From NCBI GenBank assembly GCA_018691995.1, contig JABHJM010000084.1:1-15249 (forward strand): a DNA stretch of 15,249 nucleotides. Reading direction: 5' to 3'. Within the stretch, counting starts at the first letter, position 1, and each line of letters begins with the position of its first letter. This DNA comes from Candidatus Iainarchaeum sp. (GTDB lineage Archaea; Iainarchaeota; Iainarchaeia; Iainarchaeales; JAAZKV01). Both the position numbers and the translations under genes were made by a program. Below the pieces are notes generated by a model. The model saw only the letters and a program-made list of their open reading frames with translations. It made no database searches and was not told the origin of the DNA. This document shows positions 1 through 7,388 of the stretch, in pieces.

Positions 1-1336
1 GTTTTTCAAGACCTTCCTCTTCCTTGTCTTGTTCTCGGCCATCACGTTCTTTTACATTAGTGCTTTTTAGTTCGGTTATTATTTCATCAATATTTTTTGC
101 ATTTGATTTCACTGGATTAGTACAAGGGATGCATCCAAGACTTCGATATCGTTTTCCATTTTTTGAAAAGTATAGGTCTATCATTGGAATTTCTTTTTGT
201 CTAATATATTTCCAAGTATCAAGTTCATTCCATTTTAGGAGAGGGTGAACACGAACATGTCCAACTTCTGGGCCAAAGTCTTCTGGAAATATGCTCCATC
301 CTGAAAGTTCTACATCTTTTTGTAGTTTAATTCCTCCACTTCTTTCTCCTTTAAGTTTATCTTCTGATTCATCAACTTCATAATTTATCCATTCAAAATT
401 TTTTCCTCGAACACTAAAATAACTTTCAATGTTTCTCATTGCATGTTCGTCTCGTCTAATTGCTACTAGCACTCCATCAAACCCATGTTTTTCTATTGCT
501 TCTTTTAACATTTTTGTTTTTAGTTCATCACAACATTTAATTCTTCCTTTGTCAGGGCCAAAGCCTTCTTTGATTGCTTTTGTATTTGATTCAACAATTA
601 AATTCAGCCCTAACTCTTTTGCAACTCTATCGCGGTACTCATACATTTGTGGAAATTTATAACCAGTGTCAATATGTAATAGTGGAAAAGGTACTTCTCC
701 GTAAAATGCATCGCGTACTATGTGAAGTAAGGCAGTTGAATCTTTTCCCATTGACCAAAGCATTACCGGATTTTTAAATTTATTTTTAAACTCACGAACA
801 ATAAAAGTCGCTTCAGAAATAAGTTTTGGGTCAACTTTTTCTACTTCTTTATTAAAATTTAAATGAGAAATTACTTCATCAACACTCTCGTTTAGCGTTT
901 GTTTTTCTGAATCAATTCTAACAAAATTTTCTTTTGGTTCTTCATAATCTTGACTAATTCCAGTAAAGTTTTTTATTTCTCCGTTCAAGGCTTTAGCATA
1001 CATTCCTTTTACATCTCGTTTAATACATTCATCAAGTGAGGCATCTACAAAAAATTCTGTAACATTTTCATATTTGTTTTTTATTTCTTCACGAACTTCT
1101 CGGACAGGACTTACAAGAGAAACAATTACGGGCGATTCTTTACTTTTTTCAAATGCAAAATCAGCTACTTTTAGCATATGTTTTTTTCTTCCTTCTATGC
1201 TAAAATCGTCATTTTTTAAAATATCGCGTATTTCATCTCCATCAAGTACAGTAGCATTAATTTTTTTTGCAAGTGCTCTTGCAATAGTAGTTTTTCCTGA
1301 ACATGGGAGTCCTGTTAACCAAATTATTTGATTCAT
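1..1336 (-). CDS. cysC/cysD: APS kinase / sulfate adenylyltransferase subunit 2 (CysC-CysD) fusion, 3' end cut by window edge
   Basis: One unbroken frame of 445 codons runs off the left edge. I read the linker codon by codon and found no stop. Residues 1 to about 165 are an APS kinase: Walker A G-L-P-C-S-G-K-T-T at 9-17 and the D-G-D motif at 32-34. From about residue 185 comes a CysD/PAPS-reductase-type PP-loop ATPase: P-V-M-L-W-S-M-G-K-D-S at about 190-200, then L-L-H-I-D-T-G-Y-K-F, R-R-D-E and L-G-C-I-P-C-T. By family knowledge CysD, with the GTPase CysN, makes APS from sulfate and ATP, and CysC phosphorylates APS to PAPS, the sulfotransferase donor. The C-terminus matches the CysD end and probably lacks only some ten residues. 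The usual fusion is CysN-CysC, so CysC joined to CysD is unusual. A cysN gene would be expected just beyond the left edge. The start ATG has no clear Shine-Dalgarno and lies 26 bp after the sulfotransferase stop, as in an operon. Confidence 0.9.
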   Translation of the reverse strand, partial: MNQIIWLTGLPCSGKTTIARALAKKINATVLDGDEIRDILKNDDFSIEGRKKHMLKVADFAFEKSKESPVIVSLVSPVREVREEIKNKYENVTEFFVDASLDECIKRDVKGMYAKALNGEIKNFTGISQDYEEPKENFVRIDSEKQTLNESVDEVISHLNFNKEVEKVDPKLISEATFIVREFKNKFKNPVMLWSMGKDSTALLHIVRDAFYGEVPFPLLHIDTGYKFPQMYEYRDRVAKELGLNLIVESNTKAIKEGFGPDKGRIKCCDELKTKMLKEAIEKHGFDGVLVAIRRDEHAMRNIESYFSVRGKNFEWINYEVDESEDKLKGERSGGIKLQKDVELSGWSIFPEDFGPEVGHVRVHPLLKWNELDTWKYIRQKEIPMIDLYFSKNGKRYRSLGCIPCTNPVKSNAKNIDEIITELKSTNVKERDGREQDKEEEGLEK

Positions 1337-1362
1337 AATAATAATTAATGTTGGTTTAGTTT

Positions 1363-2175
1363 TTAAAAATATCCAAACTTTTTAGCATACCATTCAAGGT
1401 TTTGCATTATCATATCGCACGCTTGTTTTCCTAAAATATCTAAATAATCTTTTTGTAAGGGTTCAACCTTTTTGCGGATGTTATGGTCTCCAAATATTCC
1501 ATAAACAGAATCATCCTCTTGTGTTAATTGTTCTACGTTTTCAAAATCATGTTTGTAATTTTCAACTCCAAAGAATTCATACACTTTCTTCATTTCTTCT
1601 TCTGGATTTTCTGTCAAATCTTCAAATCTAATGAATAAAATGTTCTTATCAATTCCTCTTTGTACAATATCTTGTATTCTGTTAAATGCTAAACCAACAG
1701 GTTGGCTATTTAGCCATTCTATTACTCTTTTTTGAGTAGTATTTCCCCTCATTTCTGCATGATTTTCTATTTCTTGATGTTTATCTTGATTTTTTCTAAA
1801 ATTTTTTTCCATTGAAGATAATATTTGTCGTGGGTCTCGCACCATACAAACTATTTTTGGTTCTTCGTAGAATGAATTCAAAAAATCATAGTGAATTCCC
1901 CATCCTCGTGATTTGTCAACAACATATTTTTTATCAGTTACACCTTCATAAAATCCTTCTAATCCATTTTTACAAAAGTTTAGAAATCCTTTTTTCATAA
2001 GGTCTGCATCTTGTGCTTTAAATTCAGGACTAGAAGTATATTGTGATCTTGCACCATAAACAAGTTCAAGTACTCCGCTTGTGGGAGTTACATAAAAATC
2101 AGGGTTTTGTCCTAAAATATTTTGTAGTAAAGTGCTTCCAGCTCTTGGCATGCTTGATTGGAAAAATATTTTCAT
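1363..2175 (-). CDS. PAPS-dependent sulfotransferase (first of two)
   Basis: A 270-residue cytosolic protein that should transfer a sulfuryl group from PAPS to a hydroxyl or amine acceptor. The 5'-phosphosulfate-binding loop is at the extreme N-terminus (S-S-M-P-R-A-G-S-T-L-L, residues 7-17), and the 3'-phosphate-binding segment R-D-P-R-Q-I-L-S-S is at 113-121. The D-K-S-R-G-W segment near 87-92 and the F-E-D-L motif downstream are also typical. From memory this subtype (N-terminus K-I-F-F-Q-S-S, followed by Q-N-P-D-F-Y) is also common in marine phages and cyanobacteria, so transfer is possible. It lies 33 bp after the CmcI-like gene and 26 bp before the PAPS-forming fusion gene, so donor synthesis and use are linked. 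The acceptor cannot be read from sequence; a surface glycan is the inference from the neighbouring glycosyltransferases. Confidence 0.88.
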   Translation of the reverse strand: MKIFFQSSMPRAGSTLLQNILGQNPDFYVTPTSGVLELVYGARSQYTSSPEFKAQDADLMKKGFLNFCKNGLEGFYEGVTDKKYVVDKSRGWGIHYDFLNSFYEEPKIVCMVRDPRQILSSMEKNFRKNQDKHQEIENHAEMRGNTTQKRVIEWLNSQPVGLAFNRIQDIVQRGIDKNILFIRFEDLTENPEEEMKKVYEFFGVENYKHDFENVEQLTQEDDSVYGIFGDHNIRKKVEPLQKDYLDILGKQACDMIMQNLEWYAKKFGYF

Positions 2176-2208
2176 ACTAATTTACTACAATGGAGGTTTT
2201 TTATTGCT

Positions 2209-2958
2209 TTATTTTATTCTTTTCAAATATCCTTTCGGATTCCAAGTTATGATAAATCTCTCTTTTGAAGAATCAATTTCAAATTTATTATTATCTTTCA
2301 TGAAAGTTTCTATTGCTTCATAAGGTCCTGGAGATGGCCCATGATCTAATCCGTGCCAACAATTACTATCTTCAACAATAAAATAACTTCCTTTTGTTAC
2401 CAAACCACTAAATATGTTTAATACGTTTAAAGTGTTTTCATATGTGTGAGAACTATCTTCAATAATTAGAACTTTATCAGTGTCCTTTATTAATTTTTTA
2501 ACTTTTTCAAAATTACTACAAGCATCTCCATCAATAATAGTTATGTTTGGTTGTACTCTAACCGTTTTGTCAACTATATTTGAATCTATTTCAAGACCAA
2601 TAACTCTTCCGTTATTGCCAAGATTGTTTAGCAGGTGAGAATATGCAAGTGTTCCTCCACCATGCTTAGTTCCTATTTCAATGATTACATCTGGTTTAAC
2701 TTCAAATATTATTTCATGATATATCCAAAAGTCTGCTGGGGACTTAATGGCAGGTACACCAAAATATGTTGATTTAAAAGATTCATTTTGATTATTTTTA
2801 ATTAATTCTTTTAAACTCATATTCAGATTTTGTTCCATCTTTGTTTTGCTAGAATCAATTTTTCTAGCTATTCCAACAACATCCCGTTCAACTTTGTAAA
2901 TTCCTAATAATTCAAGTCCTGCAATTTCTTCAAGTAAAAATCTCATACCATCTGGCAT
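2209..2958 (-). CDS. CmcI-like (cephalosporin hydroxylase family) SAM-dependent methyltransferase-fold protein; 3' part of an interrupted fusion
   Basis: The 249-residue open stretch has two parts. Residues 1 to about 33 (P-D-G-M-R-F-L-L-E-E-I...) are not a natural N-terminus: they are the C-terminal end of the methyltransferase encoded upstream, in the same frame beyond a TGA at 3001-3003. From about residue 41 the CmcI family begins: F-G-V-P-A-I-K-S-P-A-D-F-W, SAM-binding E-I-G-T-K-H-G-G-G, then I-E-D-S-S-H-T-Y, I-V-E-D-S and G-P-Y-E-A. CmcI-type proteins are Rossmann-fold and SAM-binding; many sit in glycan clusters as presumed O-methyltransferases. If this domain is made alone, ATG at 2838 or 2820 is a better start than 2958, but none has a Shine-Dalgarno. 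The domain itself looks intact and ends in TAA 33 bp before the sulfotransferase gene. Confidence 0.75.
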   Translation of the reverse strand: MPDGMRFLLEEIAGLELLGIYKVERDVVGIARKIDSSKTKMEQNLNMSLKELIKNNQNESFKSTYFGVPAIKSPADFWIYHEIIFEVKPDVIIEIGTKHGGGTLAYSHLLNNLGNNGRVIGLEIDSNIVDKTVRVQPNITIIDGDACSNFEKVKKLIKDTDKVLIIEDSSHTYENTLNVLNIFSGLVTKGSYFIVEDSNCWHGLDHGPSPGPYEAIETFMKDNNKFEIDSSKERFIITWNPKGYLKRIK

Positions 2959-3000
2959 AATTCTCCAACAATCAACTGGGCACTTATGTTCTTCCCAAGT

Positions 3001-3003
3001 TCA
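3001..3003 (-). other. In-frame TGA splitting a methyltransferase-CmcI fusion
   Basis: The TGA is the only stop between ATG 3336 and TAA 2209; the whole 376-codon frame is otherwise open and shows family similarity on both sides. This argues for a point nonsense mutation, a sequencing error or readthrough, not a frameshift. The large intact genes of the window (808, 692, 630 and 579 residues) contain no internal TGA, so general reassignment of TGA in this organism is unlikely. Confidence 0.8.
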
Positions 3004-3336
3004 AGGAGCAATAATACAAATCAAACCATTCTTTTTCACGTGCTTTTTGACTTCTAAAATCCACTTGTGAGTATCTTTTACATGTTCTAGTGTTTGTCCT
3101 GAGATTACAACATCAAATTTTTTATCAAGTCCCCAATCATAAAGACTCTTTGCAACAAAATCAACATTTTTTCCTGCTTCTAAGTCAAGCCCAGTATAGT
3201 CCCAAGGCCAATCAAATAATTCTTTATAAGATCCATTAATATCATAACTTCCAACATCAAGAATGCTTAATTTTTTGCTTTTATCAAGATTATTGTTAAC
3301 AAAATTTCTCATTAGTTTCATTGAATTCTCATGCAT
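3001..3336 (-). CDS. Class I SAM methyltransferase, truncated by an in-frame TGA
   Basis: A 111-residue Methyltransf_11-like protein. Motif I is I-L-D-V-G-S-Y-D-I-N-G-S-Y at about 24-36, followed by Y-T-G-L-D-L-E, then F-D-V-V-I-S-G-Q-T-L-E-H-V and the last sheet strand L-I-C-I-I-A-P. The frame then meets TGA (3001-3003), but the next codons in the same frame give T-W-E-E-H-K-C-P-V-D-C-W-R-I-M-P-D-G-M, the conserved next block of this family, where homologues read about A-P-S-x-x-x-H-x-x-P-V-D-C-W-R. The TGA falls at the serine, and TCA to TGA is one base change. The product therefore lacks the C-terminal third and is probably inactive unless the stop is read through. The start ATG is well supported: AGGTG lies 7 bp upstream, and it overlaps the stop of the preceding remnant by 8 bp. 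Confidence 0.7.
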   Translation of the reverse strand: MHENSMKLMRNFVNNNLDKSKKLSILDVGSYDINGSYKELFDWPWDYTGLDLEAGKNVDFVAKSLYDWGLDKKFDVVISGQTLEHVKDTHKWILEVKKHVKKNGLICIIAP

Positions 3337-3514
3337 TATTTTTCACCTTTTCAAGTATCATTAATCCATTATCATTTTTTAAATCCTCACAAACTTCCCA
3401 ATGTGGATTTTTTTTCAAAAATTCTTGTATTGCAAGCATTAGTCCTTTTCCATTCGAATTAAATTCATCTTTATTTCCAAAACTAACGGTATCATGAAAT
3501 ATTAAATAATTTTC
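3329..3514 (-). pseudogene. 3' remnant of a SAM-dependent methyltransferase gene
   Basis: About 61 open codons encode the C-terminal portion of a Rossmann-fold methyltransferase: E-N-Y-L-I-F-H-D-T-V-S-F-G, then G-K-G-L-M-L-A-I-Q-E-F-L, a P-H-W-E-V strand and a final N-G-L-M-I-L-E-K strand. No start codon or SAM-binding N-terminal half is present. The frame begins straight after a TGA at 3515-3517, three bases past the stop of the 692-residue gene, and the sequence farther upstream in this frame is not methyltransferase-like. The natural end is preserved: its TGA overlaps the next gene's ATG by 8 bp, a normal operon junction. The simplest reading is a deletion or recombination that removed the 5' part and placed the 692-residue gene against the remainder. 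It is not the end of that upstream gene's own methyltransferase domain, which is complete and of a different subtype. Confidence 0.7.
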
Positions 3515-3519
3515 TCATG

Positions 3520-5598
3520 TTATATTTGATTTGTAATTTCAATGAATTCTTTTGTGTATCTATTGTCTCCTAGTGGAATTGACCAATTATTGCCTTTTCG
3601 ATAAACGAAATTTGGAAAAGCACGAGAGCAAATCCCATATCCTTTTTCAAGTACTTTTTGACTCATTGCAATTTCTCCTTCCAAAATCAATTTTAATTTA
3701 TAATCTTCTTGCCAGTTTGGATTATTTTTGTTAGGGGTTGAGTTTGACATTGGGAAGTCATCTTCAAAAACATCTCCTAAAACATCCATATTTGTATAAA
3801 TAAAATATGATTGAACGTGTGGTAAAAATGGAGCGTTTAGCAGATTGTCATTGTGACTATTCAATGTAACTCCACAAAAACCAATTTTTTCTTGTTCATT
3901 AAATAATTTAGAGTATTCAAGAAGCCAGTTATCTCGATTTGGTCCGCGTGTTCCTGAATTCATAAACACAATATCTCCATAATACTTTTGTTTTTTCAAA
4001 TAATTATATCCAAAGTTATACGATCCAATATCTCTACCCTTGTTATCTCTAAAAAATACTTCTTTTATGAAAGGATATTGTTCTTTTAGTTTTTCATATT
4101 GCTCTTTTTTCTTTTCTTCACATTCAGTTACAATTAGTATTAGTTCAAATTCCATTCCGGCGTCATAACTTTTCATTCCGCTAAAAATACTATTAAGTCC
4201 ACAGTCAAAACTAAGTTCTCTAAACTTTTTTGTTATGTTAAAATCATATTTTCCCCATTCTGCCAAAATTATTTTTGCTTTTTTTCTTTTTGTTTTTTGC
4301 CATATTCCAAGACCATTATTTTCAATAATTTTATTTTTTGTTCCATTAGGAATCTCTTCAAAGAATTTGCCAATATCATTTGGAAAAGAAGTAATATCAT
4401 GGAACAATACTATTCCGTTTTCTCTGACAAGTGGAGCAAATAAATTAAAATCTTCAGTAACCGCATTATATGTGTGTTCTGCATCAATATGTAAAATATC
4501 TATTTTTTTGTCAAATATTTTTCTTGCTTCTGTGCTTGTTTTTTTTATTAATTTAATATTTGGATATTTATGCAAGTATTTTTCTACAAATTTTTCTGCA
4601 TCTAGGTGATCTTCCCACCCAAACGGATCTATCCCAATTATTTCTGCATCAGGATACATTTTTGCTAAGTGAAACAAACTATACCCATAATCAACTCCAA
4701 TTTCAACAATTCTTTTTACAGGTTTTATATTTTTAAGAAAAGGACTTACTTTTGTTTCAAGTCCTTTCCAAGCACTTGGTTTGTTAAATTCTTCTTCAAT
4801 ATCTTTTGAAAAATTTATTAAGTTATTATATGTTATAAAATCATATTCAAATTTATCATATTTTTTGAATAAATCATACATTTCTTTTGGAGCAGAAGTT
4901 TCTATTGAAGTTATTTCTCTTGTGTGTTTTATCACTTCGCAATCAATTATCCCCATTCTTTTTATTTTTCCAAATTCAAATGCAATTATGTCATATCCCC
5001 AACCCCACTTGTTTAATTTTGTGTCAACTATTTTCAAGTATTTTTCAAGCCCGTTAGTTGAAAAAATTAATGCTGGCCCACATTCAACAAAATTAGTGAA
5101 TCTTCCGATCGGAGAATTGTGTTTTTTCATTATTTCCCAGGAGTAATATGAATCGTCTGACATTGCTGGTTGTGCAAGTTCTAGGCCATTAATATCCATT
5201 ATTCTTATTACATTTTTATAATCAAGATCTAACACATCAATATCTTCATCCCAAAAGAAAACGTATTTGTATTTTTCGCATTTTGTTTTTGTTAAATATT
5301 TTTTTGCATATTCCCATTTTAATTTCTTTTCATAAATTATTTCACACTTCTCAAATATTTTTTCATTATATGTTGTGTCATCATAAACAAAAATCAAGTA
5401 ATCGAAATCTTTATGTCCAAATTTTTCAATTATTTTTTGAATATACTTTTTTCCATAACTTCCTGCTGTTAGTGCCATTAAATTTTTTCTTTTATCATTG
5501 AAGTTATTTTCTATTTCATTTTTACTAAGCAGAGGAATTATTTCTTTTGAAAATTTTGTGTTTTGATTTTTGTAAATAGGGCCTTCAGGAGAGGTCAT
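3520..5598 (-). CDS. Three-domain glycan enzyme: DUF707 + SAM methyltransferase + RgpF-like domain
   Basis: A 692-residue protein with three recognisable parts. Residues about 35-230 match DUF707, a glycosyltransferase-A-like family: F-F-W-D-E-D-I at 114-120, Q-P-A-M near 143, R-F-T-N-F-V-E near 166-172 and W-G-W-G-Y-D at 198-203. Residues about 278-436 are a class I methyltransferase of the Methyltransf_24 kind: E-I-G-V-D-Y-G-Y-S motif I at 299-307, G-I-D-P-F near 322, H-I-D-A-E-H-T-Y at 370-377 and L-F-H-D-I near 398-402. Residues about 440-690 resemble rhamnan-synthesis protein F (RgpF): F-F-R-D-N-K-G-R-D-I-G-S-Y near 515-527, then M-N-S-G-T-R-G-P. I infer that it elongates and methylates a surface polysaccharide; acceptor and sugar are unknown. 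The ATG lies 2 bp after the preceding stop with no Shine-Dalgarno, so translation is probably coupled. No signal peptide or membrane segment is visible, so it should act in the cytosol. Confidence 0.78.
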   Translation of the reverse strand: MTSPEGPIYKNQNTKFSKEIIPLLSKNEIENNFNDKRKNLMALTAGSYGKKYIQKIIEKFGHKDFDYLIFVYDDTTYNEKIFEKCEIIYEKKLKWEYAKKYLTKTKCEKYKYVFFWDEDIDVLDLDYKNVIRIMDINGLELAQPAMSDDSYYSWEIMKKHNSPIGRFTNFVECGPALIFSTNGLEKYLKIVDTKLNKWGWGYDIIAFEFGKIKRMGIIDCEVIKHTREITSIETSAPKEMYDLFKKYDKFEYDFITYNNLINFSKDIEEEFNKPSAWKGLETKVSPFLKNIKPVKRIVEIGVDYGYSLFHLAKMYPDAEIIGIDPFGWEDHLDAEKFVEKYLHKYPNIKLIKKTSTEARKIFDKKIDILHIDAEHTYNAVTEDFNLFAPLVRENGIVLFHDITSFPNDIGKFFEEIPNGTKNKIIENNGLGIWQKTKRKKAKIILAEWGKYDFNITKKFRELSFDCGLNSIFSGMKSYDAGMEFELILIVTECEEKKKEQYEKLKEQYPFIKEVFFRDNKGRDIGSYNFGYNYLKKQKYYGDIVFMNSGTRGPNRDNWLLEYSKLFNEQEKIGFCGVTLNSHNDNLLNAPFLPHVQSYFIYTNMDVLGDVFEDDFPMSNSTPNKNNPNWQEDYKLKLILEGEIAMSQKVLEKGYGICSRAFPNFVYRKGNNWSIPLGDNRYTKEFIEITNQI

Positions 5599-5600
5599 GC

Positions 5601-7340
5601 TTATGCTTGGAGAGTTTTTTTTTTAGTTTTTTGAGTTGGAATATCAGAATCTTCTTTTCTTTGTATTATTAGGGGAGGAACTACTTTTCTCATAACAACA
5701 TTTTTTTGTATTTTTTCAACATAGAAAAAGTCTGTTTCTGAACCACTTTTTTCCATTTCATCAATTATTTTATCAAAAACAATTCCGTCTAGTGCATAAC
5801 TTGATGTTTGATAAATTGAATTATTTTCCCAATAGTCTCCTCCTAAATAAAGCAACTGCCACCCATCTCCAATTTGTTGCATTACCTGAAATAAGTTCTC
5901 ATTTATTTGCGGATTGATTATTACATCATCTTCTAGGATAAGTATTTTGTAGTATCCTTTTTCTTTTGCATCTTTTATACAATTCAAGTGTGATCTTCTA
6001 CAGCCTATAGCTCCCTTGATATAAGTTTCTTTTAGATCTTTATCCTCTTTTTTTATTACTTTTAATCCATTGAAATTTTCATATTCTTCTTTCGGAATTT
6101 TTGCAAGTTCTTTATCTGTTAGCGCCACTCCGCTCATTCTTTCAAACTTTGTTATATTAGAGCTCGCAAGTTGTTCTTGCACTTGTTCCCAGCGATCTTT
6201 TCTTTTATCCATATTTATTACATATATTTTGTCAAAATAATTGTCTACAAAATTTCCAATAGTATTTGAAGGAGAGCCATCAGGACTAACAGTTGATTGT
6301 ATTGGATTTGTTGCTTGTAAACCAGCAACACCAATATTCTGGCTTCTTAATGAATCTGAAGATTGCATATTAGCAAGATTTTCTCTTTCCATTACTGCTT
6401 GTGTTGGTTTTGGAGCTTCTTTATTCTCTGGTTGTTTTTTTATTGCTTCAACAATGCTTGTAATGCTAAATAATTTTTCTACTTCATAAGGACATTCATA
6501 TAATTTTTCTCCTGCCCATGGAGAGTCTTCCATAAATTTATCTACTGTATGAATAAAAATTTTTTCATCTTGTGGGATGATGTTTGTATTTGACTCGTAT
6601 GAGTATACTTCTGGTTTTGTTCCAACAAAACAAACAGTACTTGGCAATTTAAATGCTGCAGCACAATGATATCCAAAACTTTCATTAAATAATCGCTTGT
6701 CACTAATAGCAATTAGTCCAAATAATTCTCGAAGAGATACGCTAACAGGTTCACAGTTGTTTAATGCTAATTGGTCTGGTTTTCTAATATGCATTACGTG
6801 ATGAGTTTTGTTCATTTCATCAACAACTGTTTGTGCTTGGTTTAGTGGGATATCTCTGCTCCAAGAATACTTTAATTGATTTGGTCCGCCTACTCCGCCA
6901 TTTGTTTGTATTACAAATAGGGGCTTGTTTCTGTTAAATTTGTTTTTAACAAATTGCTTTTCTCTTGGTGTAAGAAAAATTTCTGGTTCTTTTGAAACAC
7001 ATTCTAAATTATATGTGTCGCACCAAGCTTCAATTAAATGTTTTTTCTTATGGATAAAAGAATCGTGGTGATAAGGGTCTATTTGGAAAATTATTGTATC
7101 ATCTTTTATGTAATCTTCCATGAAATAGGGGGTATTTCCAAATCTAAATACTCGATAAACATTTGGATTATTTAAGAAGACATCTGGCCAAGCAGTGATT
7201 ATTACTAAATTATGGTTATTGTACTTCTTTTTGATTGATTTTATTACAGCTGTTGCCATAATATTTTTTCCAATTCCTCCAGAAATAGTAAATATTACAT
7301 ACGGTTTTTCTTCTTCTTTTGTTTCTTTGTTTTTTGCCAT
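5601..7340 (-). CDS. GT9-GT25 two-domain glycosyltransferase
   Basis: A 579-residue fusion. Residues about 13-300 resemble family 9 (heptosyltransferase-like, GT-B fold): T-I-S-G-G-I-G-K-N-I at 18-27, V-I-Q-T-N-G-G-V-G-G at 143-152 and the donor-site region F-N-E-S-F-G-Y-H-C-A-A-A-F at 218-230 followed by C-F-V-G-T-K-P. A low-complexity linker (about 302-363, rich in P, N, Q and S) leads to family 25 at about 367-560: Y-V-I-N-M-D-K-R-K-D-R at 373-383, G-C-R-R-S-H at 446-451 and the metal-binding E-D-D at 470-472. Family 25 enzymes typically add galactose or similar residues to lipooligosaccharide; GT9 enzymes add heptose or related sugars. Two activities in one chain suggest consecutive additions to one glycan (inference). 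A GGGAG site 5 bp before ATG 7340 supports the start. The lysine-rich C-terminus contains an A10 run where a -1 shift would join the next gene. Confidence 0.8.
   Translation of the reverse strand: MAKNKETKEEEKPYVIFTISGGIGKNIMATAVIKSIKKKYNNHNLVIITAWPDVFLNNPNVYRVFRFGNTPYFMEDYIKDDTIIFQIDPYHHDSFIHKKKHLIEAWCDTYNLECVSKEPEIFLTPREKQFVKNKFNRNKPLFVIQTNGGVGGPNQLKYSWSRDIPLNQAQTVVDEMNKTHHVMHIRKPDQLALNNCEPVSVSLRELFGLIAISDKRLFNESFGYHCAAAFKLPSTVCFVGTKPEVYSYESNTNIIPQDEKIFIHTVDKFMEDSPWAGEKLYECPYEVEKLFSITSIVEAIKKQPENKEAPKPTQAVMERENLANMQSSDSLRSQNIGVAGLQATNPIQSTVSPDGSPSNTIGNFVDNYFDKIYVINMDKRKDRWEQVQEQLASSNITKFERMSGVALTDKELAKIPKEEYENFNGLKVIKKEDKDLKETYIKGAIGCRRSHLNCIKDAKEKGYYKILILEDDVIINPQINENLFQVMQQIGDGWQLLYLGGDYWENNSIYQTSSYALDGIVFDKIIDEMEKSGSETDFFYVEKIQKNVVMRKVVPPLIIQRKEDSDIPTQKTKKKTLQA
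5615..5624 (-). other. A10 slippery tract at a gene junction
   Basis: Ten adenines (minus strand) encode three lysines and the first base of a threonine codon, 12 bp before the TAA of the GT9-GT25 gene. Shifted by -1 here, the ribosome would read N-S-P-S-I-S and then pass straight into ATG 5598 of the next gene in frame, with no stop. The two open frames would join into a protein of roughly 1,270 residues. Homopolymer slippage by RNA polymerase or the ribosome is well known on A9 or longer runs, but in AT-rich DNA such a run can also be chance. Confidence 0.5.
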
Positions 7341-7388
7341 TTTTCTCCCAACCTATCAAATTCTTCTTGAAAACATTTAAATTTCCAC

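Noticed and set aside
1074..1331. Plus-strand open frame opposite the APS kinase domain
   Set aside because: It is the antisense shadow of a well-supported kinase domain with Walker A and DGD motifs.
3001..3003. Selenocysteine insertion at the TGA
   Set aside because: The position is a Ser in homologues as I recall them, not a redox Cys, and I see no SECIS-like structure or selenium gene nearby.
3001..3517. General reassignment of TGA to an amino acid (Gly or Trp), suggested by TGA at 3001-3003 and before the remnant at 3515-3517
   Set aside because: The large intact genes of 579-808 codons have no internal TGA, which would be very unlikely if TGA were a sense codon. Upstream of 3517 the frame is not methyltransferase-like.
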